Assembly (NCBI GenBank): GCA_934254815.1
Contig: CAKQME010000011.1
Location: forward strand, 16,010-80,009
From: an uncultured Clostridia bacterium
Lineage (GTDB): Bacteria > Bacillota > Clostridia > Christensenellales > Borkfalkiaceae
DNA length: 64,000 nucleotides
Reading direction: 5' to 3'
The notes below the pieces were generated by a model that was not told the DNA's origin, ran no database searches, and was given only the letters and a program-made list of their open reading frames with translations. A program made the position numbers and the translations under genes. Positions 38,801 through 46,356 of this stretch are shown in pieces (positions within the stretch are counted from its first letter, which is position 1; every line of letters starts with the position of its first letter).

Positions 38801-39259
38801 ATTAAATCTATAACTTTTACAGATGGCTCAATAACAACATTGCCGTCTAGCTTATTTGCAGGTTTAAGTGCGTTGCAAACTGTGGTACTTCCGTCTCAAC
38901 TAGAAGCTATTCCTTCAGAATTGTTTAAAGAGTGTGTAAATTTATCAGCAGTAGAAATTCCTGACAGTGTAACAACAATAGGAAGTAGTGCGTTTGAGGG
39001 TTGCTCGTCACTTAGTGCTTTAAATATTGGCGATAAAGTCACAACCATAAACTATGCGGCTTTTAAGAACTGTACTTCGATTAAGTCGATTTACATTCCC
39101 GCAACTGTAAAGTCTATTTATTCAAGTGGAATTTTCCTTGGATGGACGCCGGCACAGACGATAAACTTTGGTTACGAGGGTTATCAGGCATTCAGATTAT
39201 ACGGTGAAAAGTTACTTTATAATTGCGCGGCTAAAGTTAATTTCGGAGTGACGAGATAA
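29885..39259 (+). CDS. Giant BspA-like LRR_5 lipoprotein 3
   Basis: The protein is 3124 aa from the ATG after AAGGAGG; an in-frame ATG 36 nt upstream (29849) has no SD. The signal peptide ends at Cys28 (LSLFGISCKK). Two Flg_new repeats, Fn3-like modules (KLVWSEVKNALGYVVVVNG, ILKWESVAGATSYTVKLNG), two more Flg_new repeats (VFAGWYKVPDG, AFGGWYTEPGG) and a very long LRR_5 domain follow. It ends in the shared cap GWTPAQTINF...LYNCAAKVNFGVTR, four residues longer than in the others. It is clearly paralogous but more diverged from giants 1 and 2 than they are from each other. Surface display is inferred from the signal and repeats; the ligand is unknown. A strong terminator follows. Confidence 0.92.
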   Translation: MNNGKSKFLAILLFAISLISLSLFGISCKKPQESADNGVTKEVTYYCATEENNFVTLTKAKTYVLFIAGEQKTGDYTLSESGELKLTVDSGEVTATIKSDELAITYGGKSYTLIEQINRSVTFNDDGATTTATVLNGKSVAKPADPEEKEGKKFVGWYTSEEYKEVYNFATPVRTDITVYAQHIKLTAGAKEFTVTLKDGSNKKIQTTNGIVYGLEQLAAKDGAEFDGWYVSDFNDEAKLTYKYNGEVLKQNVNLYPVWKGEINAVSVTENKVSWEADGTSFDVKITDADNVSETKRATQKYLDYEFKNVGEYKIEISKTGSDKATTVYYNSKVLARVSNITVVEGGVVSYNTVENAEKYIVTVECGNENHKHTDVDNGKRAYFDISGCDMKEGGIKVIIVAQAKGYGSSQSEAFYYDRTLDKIAAVEVKDGKLVWSEVKNALGYVVVVNGEKIELGNVTEYSFKGYAAGDYELGVYPVTKGYNSPAAATTTYKKDKLATPAGVAVNGNILKWESVAGATSYTVKLNGKTFTSVKNEAELNAKDIKTENTVTITAIGDGVIKPSEESDVFVFAQGKMSELAYADGKVEWQGIFGAQTYIIKLNGNLLATVAGDVTSYKVAYKIAGENKITVGYANEEDATETVDEASITVTVYTVSFIGDDGENLGSVLVAEGDPIDAPVVEKAGFVFAGWYKVPDGSKNNAQKYTGGKLETAGDVRFYADFDTAKYKVTLNADADPDKQIEDTVAFKQYFTLKTVEPEDESKAFGGWYTEPGGQGKQITDNMGNGIGKWTYAYDGVKLYANWVNLFNFEYNNQGFIVTGAEGLQYVTSAKIPATHFDGQHKAKVITVDELEYGENLVSIDIPDTVTTIQTGAKLGIESSAFKACKSLKSINIYKTGETVTAGYASFDGILYEAVYTRDSAGNEKLSSLNLLLVPYAKDGDIVVADGTSSIATYAFSTTAVGTVTIPESVVDVKDYAFSAMPNLTEVKFLGSDANKQVTLGESVFASDSKLIKITLPAGLQASTHHVKEWSNGKEDPNEGDKGYYVIYEYDIDFDTFLFDKSTKLQTIEVNGNGGYYKSVDGMLCKADGTIVYCPQGREKAVVTTNEITAIGNGAFKNCTKLESVTINAGVTYIGKEAFYCTYSSSGNYVSSLIELVFNTDVNDAGIEIDERAFYQQNLISITLPENLIKLGKYAFGNNKNLKTVTVLSVGENGTIDLADDAFASMPNTRYNNVSDYIVENVIIVKNVPAFGISAVFGSSVKDVAIDKDNTNFDTTDEKVYYSKDGKQVVYADINTLRGELVLKAGVEIITANVFANASLLTSVTIPSSVKVIGDGAFRRSGLTSLIFGDEKDGAAASLDIGKQAFYGCKVGGVVTLPERLTTIGYGAFTGFGASEFKFTGTKLTAIGQFAFKDCSIKSMTLSNGVTTIGAEAFSGCSNLEVLNLPESITELGSNFLDGCSKLQTVNVAEGCKGLKTIQGVLYRCENDVPVELVLCVVANEGDNGTLTIPNTVTIVGDGAFSNNQGIRNLIFEDYTDEYIAAGNTLSIGSGAMLGYVFDNSKIEYVKLPRGMVVIKSYSFTSFKTLKEVVIPNTVRRIEKYSFPQDAALEKITFETGNDEASLEIEDGTSQYDGAFASTTNLKEVILPARTTKIGAWAFGQDQPVTKDLLTKVVIPAGVKEVGEKAFSCRQNFSSLTFENTEENPSQLTKIGAWAFSNRKDVSTWGHKVNTLTEIELPASLEEIGEYAFSYCGVRNLVIPAAVKVVGANAFDGCLNLVTLNFENSESNLSIGDYAFNACSKLATVNLPDGVTTIGNWAFAATGIKSIVLPSTLQTIGDWAFCNNSSLVSVNFALNDDDKCALKSIGYMAFGATGLTEFIFPETIETLTLGSNLFQSCMSLTKVVMSSSVKALGNALDGATEISEIILSVDGGVKAENGFLTNGKDTIYSVYGDLVLDNGTLVIPEGITTLGDKVFMGYTNIKTVVLPSTISSIGIRAFANCTGLENVIFTKGAPSLFEISGRAFENCVSLKSIDLPVNLEKISYYAFANSGLESIKIPATVSTLGGHAIELNAITLREYDYGNSFDSCKSLKSVTFAQNGDLKTLTQETFLNCTALESVTLPDGLEEIQRKAFMNTKLTSVSIGAVVTKIDTNAFADTGNLTTVKFAENGSINTIGNYAFNNSGLTSIEIPSTVTSLGKQAFMGCAHLETVTFRGGLINTIMESTFNGTAIKSITLPESVRVIEKCAFMNCTELTTVNLPSGLTTLGSENSGSSSNNADNFGVFANCTSLTSITLPESLTYIGAFAFAKSGLQRITIPAGVQYLAAKNSMLSQQSSSFQEGATERYFAGQFAYCYDLEEVVLPITINSIGAGVFYNTPKLKTLIYDGYAETNNILHQNVQYLGGNAFVNSGLENLTAKGLKEIYANGFTSSGFASVDLEATSVQTIKKSMFANLSRLTSVKLPSGLKMIEDSAFESSGITNIIVPETLTTIGKAAFKNSAIKDITLVKVTSIGASAFESCKSLTKAVLGNSIDELPDSLFKGCSLLKEFAIPEKVSIIGDDCLLGTAIENLTIPAKLTNLGVGALGSSAIKNVSVDSGNRMFKVEDKFLKTSAGKLIAYLGSETEVTLPVSDAGVADGVFAGNTTIKKITLPETVKTVTSNMFYGCLGVETIVLDGVTKIESNAFDGCANLKTIKIPSSVMSIGASAFAGAGAMDGTSELTVDLTDAVAGIFNISSMFKLSGVAKVILPNDITKLATKFFDDANYLREVKLPDTLKEIPSYLFNRCASLTEIDIPASVTKIGTQSFYVCESLVTVNFLGNNKITEIPSKAFWGCYSLKNINLPESLTTIGANAFTGATLRVFGTSTEKKGAALESIVIPKNVTKIDSSAFQYCDQLKTVEIKGELKEIGSSAFADCVSLRSIDVSTVTKFGSRALQHTALESIIINGNATIGSNMFTTNSSSYSTLKEYNTTIKSITFTDGSITTLPSSLFAGLSALQTVVLPSQLEAIPSELFKECVNLSAVEIPDSVTTIGSSAFEGCSSLSALNIGDKVTTINYAAFKNCTSIKSIYIPATVKSIYSSGIFLGWTPAQTINFGYEGYQAFRLYGEKLLYNCAAKVNFGVTR
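31382..31410. repeat. Double palindrome inside giant gene 3
   Basis: Third copy of ACCCCCGCGGGGGT (31382-31395) plus TTGCCGTGAACGGCAA (31395-31410). The stretch of about 100 bp before it is almost the same as in giant 1 (12290-12359), closer than giant 1 is to giant 2 there. Confidence 0.85.
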
Positions 39260-39301
39260 TTTTCGGGTCAGCTCTCTGATAGCCAAAGTCGGCTGAACGA
39301 C

Positions 39302-39341
39302 AAAGAAAAGCGAGTCTTAATCGGCTCGCTTTTCTTTTGTG
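39302..39341. terminator. Intrinsic terminator after giant gene 3
   Basis: AAAGAAAAGCGAG (39302-39314) pairs with CTCGCTTTTCTTT (39325-39337) about 40 nt after the stop codon. It could work in both directions. Confidence 0.85.
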
Positions 39342-39441
39342 GATAAAACAGCGATAAAGCCGATGAAACGGGTTATTGATTTAAAGTAAACGTGGTTTTT
39401 TCAAAAAATATCAAAAACTGTAAAAAACAAGCCGAAAATGC

Positions 39442-39470
39442 TTGCGTTATTTGTTTTTATATGATAAAAT
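39442..39470 (+). promoter_or_regulatory. Candidate promoter of rplS
   Basis: TTGCGT (39442-39447) is 17 bp from TAAAAT (39465-39470), about 70 bp upstream of rplS. Confidence 0.55.
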
Positions 39471-39475
39471 GTTAT

Positions 39476-39538
39476 AGACTTCGCACGGTCCTCTGACGAA
39501 AATCGGTCACGAACGCGGCGTAAATACGGAGGTTAAGT
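39476..39538 (+). ncRNA. Possible ribosomal protein L19 leader
   Basis: The short leader (CACGGTCCTCTGACG...GAACGCGGCGTAAATACGGAGG) occupies the place of the L19 autoregulatory leader known upstream of rplS in Firmicutes and has the same G-rich tail before the SD. The secondary structure was not verified, so the call is tentative. Confidence 0.35.
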
Positions 39539-39539
39539 C

Positions 39540-39881
39540 ATGAATATTATCGAGCAAATCGAAAAAGAAAACTTGAAAGGCACTGTTCCCGAATTTAACG
39601 TAGGCGATACCGTTAAGGTTTCGTTCAAGGTTATCGAGGGTACGAAAGAGAGAATACAGGCGTTCGAAGGTATCGTTATCGCTAAGAAAAACAGCGGTAT
39701 AAGAGAGACTTTCACCGTCAGAAGAGTTTCTTACGGTATAGGCGTTGAAAGAACGTTCCCGCTTCATTCCCCCAAGGTTGCCGACATCAAGGTTGTTAAG
39801 AGAGGTAAAGTCAGAAGAGCTAAGCTTTATTATCTCCGCGATCTCACCGGTAAGGCTGCTAAAGTCGAAGAGATCCTTTAA
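39540..39881 (+). CDS. rplS: 50S ribosomal protein L19
   Basis: The 113-aa protein is full length for L19 (about 115 aa) and has its conserved stretches: GDTVKVSFKVIEGTKERIQAFEG, KKNSGIRETFTVRR, GIGVERTFPLHSP and KRGKVRRAKLYYLR. L19 sits at the 30S-50S interface of the ribosome. The ATG follows the SD GGAGG. It is transcribed alone, with its own promoter and a terminator 12 nt after the stop. In many Firmicutes rplS lies not far upstream of the dprA-topA cluster, as here. Confidence 0.97.
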   Translation: MNIIEQIEKENLKGTVPEFNVGDTVKVSFKVIEGTKERIQAFEGIVIAKKNSGIRETFTVRRVSYGIGVERTFPLHSPKVADIKVVKRGKVRRAKLYYLRDLTGKAAKVEEIL

Positions 39882-39893
39882 TCGAAAAAATTC

Positions 39894-39928
39894 TACCGCT
39901 TTCCGTTCGGGAGGGCGGTAGTTTTTTA
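39894..39928 (+). terminator. Intrinsic terminator of rplS
   Basis: CTACCGC (39894-39900) pairs with GCGGTAG (39916-39922), followed by TTTTTT. Confidence 0.85.
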
Positions 39929-40013
39929 TGTCGAAAAACATATGCCGAATCATGTTCGCGTGACATATCATTATATATATTATAATGTTATACGAAAATT
40001 TACATGAAAATCG

Positions 40014-40042
40014 TTTACAAAGTCAAAAATTTGGTGTATATT
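40014..40042 (+). promoter_or_regulatory. Promoter of the comM-dprA-topA operon
   Basis: TTTACA (40014-40019) is 17 bp from TATATT (40037-40042), about 70 bp upstream of comM. The genes downstream are so tightly packed that this may drive the whole run to trxA. Confidence 0.6.
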
Positions 40043-40111
40043 AAAATAGAGAAAATTTCGGGTTGTTATGTCGGCGGACAAAAACCGTCGCTTTAACCTA
40101 AAGGAGGTTCT

Positions 40112-41632
40112 ATGCTTGCCAAAGACGTGGGGTTCGTTATATCGGGGCTTGACGGCGTTCCCGTCGAAGTCGAAGTAGACGTAAATAACGGGCTGTATTC
40201 GTTCGATATAGTCGGTTTACCCGACGCGTCTGTCAAAGAGAGCAAAGAACGTGTCCGTTCGGCGGTTAAAAACAGCGGTAAACGTTTTCCTAACCACAGA
40301 ATAACCTGTAATCTCGCTCCCGCGGAACTCAGAAAAGAGGGCGCCGTATTAGACTTGGCTATCGCCGTGGCGGTTATAAAGTCGGCGGGCGAATTGGGCG
40401 ACGCCGATATAGGCAAGGCGGTTATGCTCGGTGAATTGTCGCTCGACGGCGGCATACGCCCCGTAAACGGAATATTGCCCATGTTAATCTCTGCCAAACA
40501 ACAGGGTTTTAAAGAGGTGATTATTCCCGAAGCAAACGCCAAAGAGGGCGGTTTTATCGACGGGCTTACTATAAAGACGGCTAAAAGTCTTAAAGAAGTC
40601 TGCGATTATTTTTCGGGCGTCTGCGATCTGCCTGTTGTCGAAACGGCTTCTTACGACGAATTGTCCGATAAAGGCGTTTATAAAAACGATTTGAAATTCG
40701 TCAGGGGGCAATATGTCGCGCGCCGCGCTCTGGAAGTCGCGGTAAGCGGAAACCATAATATGCTTATGGTCGGTCCTCCGGGGTCGGGTAAAACTATGCT
40801 TGCAAAGTGTATTCCGTCGATTATGCCGACGATGAGTTTCGAAGAAGCGCTTGAAACGACAAAAATACATAGCGTAGCGGGCAAACTTTCCGCAGAAGAG
40901 GGCATAATATACCGCAGACCGTTCGTAACTCCGCATCATACGGCGAGTAACGTTTCGCTTATCGGCGGTGGCGCGAACGCAAAACCGGGGCTTATCAGCT
41001 TAGCGCATAACGGAGTGTTGTTTTTAGACGAAATGCCCGAATATACCCGCTCTATGCTCGAATGTCTGCGCCAACCGCTTGAAGACAGGGTTATAACTGT
41101 TTCCCGCGCGAGAACGAACGTATCTTATCCCGCGAGTTTTATGCTTGTGGGGAGTATGAACCCTTGTCCGTGCGGCTATTACGGAGCTAAAAACGGGCGG
41201 TGCAGTTGTTCGCCCGTGCAGATTGCGAGATATAAGTCGCGTATATCGGGTCCGCTTATGGATAGGGTCGATATAAGAATTACCGTCGACGCGGTTAAGT
41301 ACGACGAGTTGGTTTCGGTAAAAGAAGAAGAATCGAGCGAAGAAGTCAGAAAACGTGTCAATGCGGCAAGGCTTATTCAACGTGAGCGTTTTGCTGGCGA
41401 CGGAATATCTTCCAATGCGGAGATGGGCGAAAGCGAAATGCGTAAATATTGTAAGTTATCGGCAGAATGTGAAAAACTGCTTGAAGCGTCGTTTATCAGC
41501 CTTAATTTGTCGGCAAGAGCGCGTAGCAGAATAATAAAAGTCGCAAGGACGATTGCCGATCTCGATTATTCCGGCGATATAGAGCCGCGGCATCTGCTCG
41601 AAGCTATAAGTTACAGGAGCGACGAGAGTTGA
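40112..41632 (+). CDS. comM: YifB/ComM family Mg-chelatase-like AAA+ ATPase
   Basis: The 506-aa protein has an N-terminal ChlI-type domain (about residues 1-190, with GLPDASVKESKERVRSA), a Walker A GPPGSGKT (221-228), RPFVTPHHTASNVSLIGGG, Walker B GVLFLDEMPE, a Cys-containing segment MNPCPCGYYG and a C-terminal domain with LSARARSRIIKVARTIADL. ComM is a hexameric helicase that promotes branch migration during natural transformation in Gram-negatives; in Firmicutes the homologue usually neighbours dprA, as here. Its stop overlaps the TTG start of dprA, so the two are coupled. Confidence 0.93.
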   Translation: MLAKDVGFVISGLDGVPVEVEVDVNNGLYSFDIVGLPDASVKESKERVRSAVKNSGKRFPNHRITCNLAPAELRKEGAVLDLAIAVAVIKSAGELGDADIGKAVMLGELSLDGGIRPVNGILPMLISAKQQGFKEVIIPEANAKEGGFIDGLTIKTAKSLKEVCDYFSGVCDLPVVETASYDELSDKGVYKNDLKFVRGQYVARRALEVAVSGNHNMLMVGPPGSGKTMLAKCIPSIMPTMSFEEALETTKIHSVAGKLSAEEGIIYRRPFVTPHHTASNVSLIGGGANAKPGLISLAHNGVLFLDEMPEYTRSMLECLRQPLEDRVITVSRARTNVSYPASFMLVGSMNPCPCGYYGAKNGRCSCSPVQIARYKSRISGPLMDRVDIRITVDAVKYDELVSVKEEESSEEVRKRVNAARLIQRERFAGDGISSNAEMGESEMRKYCKLSAECEKLLEASFISLNLSARARSRIIKVARTIADLDYSGDIEPRHLLEAISYRSDES

Positions 41633-42720
41633 TTAAGCTTACCGACGAGCAGCGGGCAATCGTATTTCTCGATTCGTTCGAAAAGCTGGAATATAAAAGA
41701 AAAATCGATATATTGCGGTTGTTCCAATCTCCGAAAGAGTTGTTTGTCGGTGCGGAACGTTTGGAAAACGCGTTTTTGAACATCGACGGCGGAAATTTCA
41801 TTCGCCCCGTTACAGCCGCGCTGAAACGTCGGGAATATATCGATGAGATGATTGCTTCGTCGCTGAAATTTTGCGACGGCATAATCACGTTGTATGACGA
41901 AGAGTACCCCGAAGAGCTGAAAAATACTCCTGCGCCGCCGCTTGTTTTGTATTATCGCGGAAACGTAAATCTGTTGAAAGGTAAAGCGAAACGCACGGCG
42001 ATAGTGGGGTCGAGAAAGACCTTGCCGCTTTATCTCGAACAGACGCGGCAAGTTGCCGAAAAACTTTCGGCGGCGGGCGAGATAATCGTTACCGGCATTG
42101 CCGACGGCGCGGACAGCGCGGCGATAAAAGGCGCGCTTAAAAGCGGAAATCTTATATCGGTTTTTGCAGGCGGTTTAGATTGCGTATATCCGCGCAGTCA
42201 GGTAAATTTAGCCGAAGAAATAGCCGCGAAAGGACTTGTAATTACGGAGTATCCCGCGGCGAGACCGCCTATGAAATACACTTATCCCGTAAGAAATCGC
42301 ATAATCGCGGGGCTTTCGCGCGCGTGCCTTATAGTTTCAGGCGAGCATGGCGGCGGGGCGAGATATACGGCTTCTTATGCGGCGGATTACGGGCGAGACG
42401 TAATGGCTTTCCCCTACGGCATAGGCGCGGTTTCGGGCGAATTGTGTAATTCGCTGATAAGACAGGGCGCGGCGCTTGTCGAGACTGCCGACGACGTTGC
42501 CGACCTTTTGGGAATAACCGTCGGAGCGACCGAAAAGCCTGAGCTTGACGGCAACGAAAAAACGGTTTACGAAACGCTTTTAAGCGGAGTCGTAAACGCT
42601 GACAAAATAATAGAAAACACAGGGCTTAAACCCTATGAGGTAAACGTTGCGTTGTCTCTTCTCGAACTTAAAAAGTTGATTGTGAGAAGCGGAACGGATT
42701 ACGATATAATCAAGAAATAG
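41629..42720 (+). CDS. dprA: DNA-processing protein DprA (Smf)
   Basis: The 363-aa protein loads RecA onto incoming single-stranded DNA during transformation. It has a Rossmann-like core with AIVGSRKTLPLYLEQTRQ, GIADGADSAAIKGAL, VFAGGLDCVYPRSQ, YPVRNRIIAGLSRACLIVS and GALITA-like sequences, then a C-terminal winged-helix domain (about residues 295-360). An N-terminal SAM-like region precedes the core. Translation starts at a TTG that overlaps the comM stop (TTGA), with AGGAG upstream; no better ATG exists near the conserved N terminus. Confidence 0.95.
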   Translation: MIKLTDEQRAIVFLDSFEKLEYKRKIDILRLFQSPKELFVGAERLENAFLNIDGGNFIRPVTAALKRREYIDEMIASSLKFCDGIITLYDEEYPEELKNTPAPPLVLYYRGNVNLLKGKAKRTAIVGSRKTLPLYLEQTRQVAEKLSAAGEIIVTGIADGADSAAIKGALKSGNLISVFAGGLDCVYPRSQVNLAEEIAAKGLVITEYPAARPPMKYTYPVRNRIIAGLSRACLIVSGEHGGGARYTASYAADYGRDVMAFPYGIGAVSGELCNSLIRQGAALVETADDVADLLGITVGATEKPELDGNEKTVYETLLSGVVNADKIIENTGLKPYEVNVALSLLELKKLIVRSGTDYDIIKK

Positions 42721-42730
42721 CGGAGGAATT

Positions 42731-45046
42731 ATGCAACTAATAATAGTCGAATCGCCGTCAAAGGCGAAAACGATAGAAAAATACCTCGGAGGAAAGTATA
42801 AGGTAGACGCGAGCGGCGGACACGTCCGCGATCTTCCCGAAAAGAGACTCGGCGTAAATATAGCGAAGAATTATCAGCCGAATTACGTCGTTACCGCCGA
42901 TAAAAAACCTGTTATAAAAAGACTTAAAGAAAAGGTAGAAAAAGCCGATAAAGTATATCTTGCAACCGACCCGGACCGCGAGGGCGAAGCTATAAGCTGG
43001 CATTTAAAAGAAGTTCTGGGTTTAGGCGATAACGCGCAGAGAATAGAATTTAACGAAATAAGCGAAAAGGCGATAAAACACGCGCTCGAAAATCCCAGAG
43101 GAATAAATTATAATCTCGTGGATTCGCAGCAGGCGAGAAGAGTTCTCGACCGTCTTGTCGGTTATAAACTCAGTCCGTTTCTCTGTAAACGTATAAAAAG
43201 CGGTCTGTCGGCAGGTCGGGTTCAGTCCGTTGCGTTGAGACTGATAGTCGATAAAGAACGCGAAATAACGGCGTTTGTTCCCGCAGAATACTGGAACGTA
43301 ACGGCAGATTTCGCCGTAGAAGATAAGCACTTCAGAGCCATGCTCGTCGAGAAAGACGGTAAAAAATTCAAACCGTCCGACGAAGCCGAAGCTACCGCTG
43401 CAGAACAAGCCGTTTTAGGCGGAAAATGCGTAATAGGCGACGTTAAAAAGGGTATAACCAAAAGCCATGCGCCCGCGCCGTTTACAACCTCTACAATGCA
43501 GCAGGACGCGTCTGCAAAACTCAATATGTCCTCGCCCGTATGTATGCAGGTCGCGCAACATCTTTACGAGGGCGTTGAAACTGAGAACGGACATATAGCG
43601 TTAGTTACCTACATCAGAACCGATTCGGTAAGAGTTTCAACCGACGCGCAGGCGGCGGCACGGGAGTATATAGTTGAAAAATACGGTAAAGAATACGTTC
43701 CCGCAAAGCCGAATTTCTATAAGACAAAGAAAAACGCTCAGGACGCGCACGAGGCGATAAGACCTATCGACTTGTCCTTAACACCCGAAAAAGCAAAGAC
43801 TTTCCTCGATAAAAATCACTATAATCTCTATAAACTTATATACGAGCGTTTTGTCGCGTCGCAGATGAGCGAGGCGGAGTACGGAGTCGTTACGGTCAAC
43901 GTCGATTGCGGAGAATACAGATTCAAAGCGAGCGGCAGAGTTACGAATTTTAAGGGCTTTACGGCTGTTTACGCTGATTTTCGCGACGTTTCCGACGAAG
44001 ATAACGGAGATACTTCCGCGGCTATGCCCGACGTTAAGCAGGGCGAAGAAGCGACAGCTTCCGACGTGAAAAAAGAACAGAAGTTCACCAAGCCGCCGAC
44101 GCGCTTTACCGAGGCTACGCTTGTCAAAACCATGGAAGAAAAGGGAATAGGTCGTCCGTCGACTTACGCCACTATTATTTCGGTTCTTCAAAAGAGAAAA
44201 TACGTTCATAAAGAGGGCAAATATTTAAAGCCGTCGGATATCGCGTTTCAGATGACGGATATGCTCGTAAAGTATTTCCCTGACGTAATGGACGTGTCGT
44301 TTACGGCGAATATGGAAGACAGACTCGACGGAATAGAAAACGGCGGCTATACCTGGCAGAGCGTAATAGACGGGTTTTACCCGAATTTTGCCGAGAAACT
44401 CGCCAAGGCGACGAGCGACGGCGACGAGCTTACGGATATTATCTGCGATAAATGCGGCGCGCCGATGATCAGAAAGAACGGCAGATACGGTAAGTTTTTA
44501 GCTTGTTCTAATTATCCCGCGTGTACGAATATAAAATCCGAAGACGAAGAGTCGGACGAAATATGCGAAAAGTGCGGCGCGCCGATGATTTATAAAAACG
44601 GCAGATACGGTAAGTTTTTGGCTTGTTCGCGTTATCCCGAATGTCAGAATATAAAATCTCTCGATCAGATATCGTCCGACGAAAAATGCGAAAAATGCGG
44701 CGGAGATATGGTTGTAAGAACAGGTAAATTCGGTAAATATCTGCAATGCGTAAGTTGTAAAGCCACTAAGAGCCTTACCGAAAAGGCGGGCGTATGCCCG
44801 ATATGCGGCAAACCCGCGCAGAAAATGGTTTCGAAACGCGGCAAAGTGTTTTACGGCTGTTCGGGCTATCCCGATTGCAGTTTTATGAGCTGGGATATGC
44901 CGTTGGCTGAAAAATGCCCCAAGTGCGGCAATTATATGCTTCTCGCTAAAGACGGCAAGACAAAAAAATGCTCGTCGAAAGAGTGCGGATATACGATAAA
45001 ACCGCCTAAGGAAGAAAAAGAAAAGAAAGCGGAGAATAACGGCTGA
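42731..45046 (+). CDS. topA: DNA topoisomerase I (type IA)
   Basis: The 771-aa enzyme relaxes negative supercoils. It has an N-terminal Toprim domain (VESPSKAKTIEKYLG, ATDPDREGEAISWHL), the active-site tyrosine in TYIRTDSV (Tyr294) and the MEEKGIGRPSTYATII motif. The C terminus has five zinc-ribbon-like C4 units (CDKCGAPM..., CEKCGAPM..., CEKCGGDM..., CPICGKPA..., CPKCGNYM...), which is at the high end for Firmicute TopA and explains the length. It follows dprA by 10 nt with the SD GGAGG, as in the conserved dprA-topA pair. Confidence 0.97.
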   Translation: MQLIIVESPSKAKTIEKYLGGKYKVDASGGHVRDLPEKRLGVNIAKNYQPNYVVTADKKPVIKRLKEKVEKADKVYLATDPDREGEAISWHLKEVLGLGDNAQRIEFNEISEKAIKHALENPRGINYNLVDSQQARRVLDRLVGYKLSPFLCKRIKSGLSAGRVQSVALRLIVDKEREITAFVPAEYWNVTADFAVEDKHFRAMLVEKDGKKFKPSDEAEATAAEQAVLGGKCVIGDVKKGITKSHAPAPFTTSTMQQDASAKLNMSSPVCMQVAQHLYEGVETENGHIALVTYIRTDSVRVSTDAQAAAREYIVEKYGKEYVPAKPNFYKTKKNAQDAHEAIRPIDLSLTPEKAKTFLDKNHYNLYKLIYERFVASQMSEAEYGVVTVNVDCGEYRFKASGRVTNFKGFTAVYADFRDVSDEDNGDTSAAMPDVKQGEEATASDVKKEQKFTKPPTRFTEATLVKTMEEKGIGRPSTYATIISVLQKRKYVHKEGKYLKPSDIAFQMTDMLVKYFPDVMDVSFTANMEDRLDGIENGGYTWQSVIDGFYPNFAEKLAKATSDGDELTDIICDKCGAPMIRKNGRYGKFLACSNYPACTNIKSEDEESDEICEKCGAPMIYKNGRYGKFLACSRYPECQNIKSLDQISSDEKCEKCGGDMVVRTGKFGKYLQCVSCKATKSLTEKAGVCPICGKPAQKMVSKRGKVFYGCSGYPDCSFMSWDMPLAEKCPKCGNYMLLAKDGKTKKCSSKECGYTIKPPKEEKEKKAENNG

Positions 45047-46356
45047 TGCAAAAGACCGACGTAACTATAATAGGCGGAGGACTTGCCGGCAGCGAAGCGG
45101 CGTATTACTTAGCTAAAAAAGGCAGACGAGTTAAACTTATCGACATAAAGCCCGATAGTTTTACGCCCGCGCATAAAAGCGTGAATTACGGCGAGCTTGT
45201 GTGTTCGAATTCACTTAAAAGTAACGACGTTTATTCTAACGCTTGCGGGCTTTTAAAAGAAGAAATGCGTATATTAGGCTCGTTCGTCATCGATTGCGCC
45301 GATAAAACGCGCGTTCCCGCCGGCGCGGCTCTGGCTGTAAACAGAGACGAGTTTTCCCGCCTTATAACCGATGGGCTGAAAAGTTTACCTAATATAGAAT
45401 TTGTTTCCGAAGAAGTAGAAACGATAGATTTAAGTCAGAACGTAATCATAGCGACGGGACCTTTGACAACGCCGAAACTCTGCGACTTTATCAAGGGGCT
45501 TACGGGCGACGGATTTTATTTTTACGATGCTGCGGCTCCCGTTATAGCCGGCGACAGCATAGATATGTCGGAGGCGTTTGTAGCCGACAGATACGGTGAA
45601 ACGGGCAAGGGCGATTATGTCAATTGTCCGATAGATAAAGAGGGCTATAAGGCGTTTTATCGCGAACTTATAACGGCGAAACGGGTCGAACTTCACGATT
45701 TCGAAAACATGAAAGTTTTCGAGGGGTGTATGCCTGTCGAAGTAATGGCGCAAAGGGGCGAAGATACGCTAAGATTCGGTCCGTTGAAACCTGCGGGGCT
45801 TGACGATCCGAGAACGGGCAGATGGGCTTACGCCTGTATGCAGCTCAGAAAAGAAGATGCGGACGGTCAGAGATATAATATTGTCGGTTTTCAGACGAAT
45901 TTGTTGTTTTCCGAACAGAAAAGGGTGTTTTCTATGTTCCCCGCGCTTAAAAACGCCGAGTTTTTGCGTTACGGGGTAATGCACAAAAACACTTATATCA
46001 ACGCTCCCGAAACGCTCAATTCCGATTTTTCGATGAAGAAATATCCTAACGTGTATTTCGCGGGGCAGATTACGGGTGTAGAGGGCTACGTCGAAAGTAC
46101 GGCAAGCGGGCTTTGGGCGGCGATAAACCTTGACAGACGGCTTGACGGCAAGCAACCGCTTACAGCCGACGGCGAAACGGTAATAGGCGCGCTTGCGAAT
46201 TACGTTGCGACTCCGTCAGCCGATTTTCAGCCGATGAACGCAAACTACGGTATTTTAAAGCCGATAATGTACGACGTAAGGAAAAAAGCAGAAAAGAAAA
46301 AGGCTTTATCCGAACGCGCAATAGAAAAAATAAAAAAGATAAAGGAGCAGTTATGA
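45046..46356 (+). CDS. trmFO: Methylenetetrahydrofolate-tRNA-(uracil-54-C5)-methyltransferase
   Basis: The 436-aa flavoprotein makes 5-methyluridine at position 54 of tRNA using methylene-THF and FADH2. It has the N-terminal FAD-binding GGGLAGSEAAYYLAK, the conserved LVCSNSLKSND segment carrying the family's cysteine, GPLTTPKL, CPIDKEGYKAFY and the C-terminal YFAGQITGVEGYVESTASGL. The length is standard. The start overlaps the topA stop by one base (TGATG) and the stop overlaps hslV by four (ATGA). The topA-trmFO linkage is conserved across Firmicutes. Confidence 0.96.
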   Translation: MQKTDVTIIGGGLAGSEAAYYLAKKGRRVKLIDIKPDSFTPAHKSVNYGELVCSNSLKSNDVYSNACGLLKEEMRILGSFVIDCADKTRVPAGAALAVNRDEFSRLITDGLKSLPNIEFVSEEVETIDLSQNVIIATGPLTTPKLCDFIKGLTGDGFYFYDAAAPVIAGDSIDMSEAFVADRYGETGKGDYVNCPIDKEGYKAFYRELITAKRVELHDFENMKVFEGCMPVEVMAQRGEDTLRFGPLKPAGLDDPRTGRWAYACMQLRKEDADGQRYNIVGFQTNLLFSEQKRVFSMFPALKNAEFLRYGVMHKNTYINAPETLNSDFSMKKYPNVYFAGQITGVEGYVESTASGLWAAINLDRRLDGKQPLTADGETVIGALANYVATPSADFQPMNANYGILKPIMYDVRKKAEKKKALSERAIEKIKKIKEQL

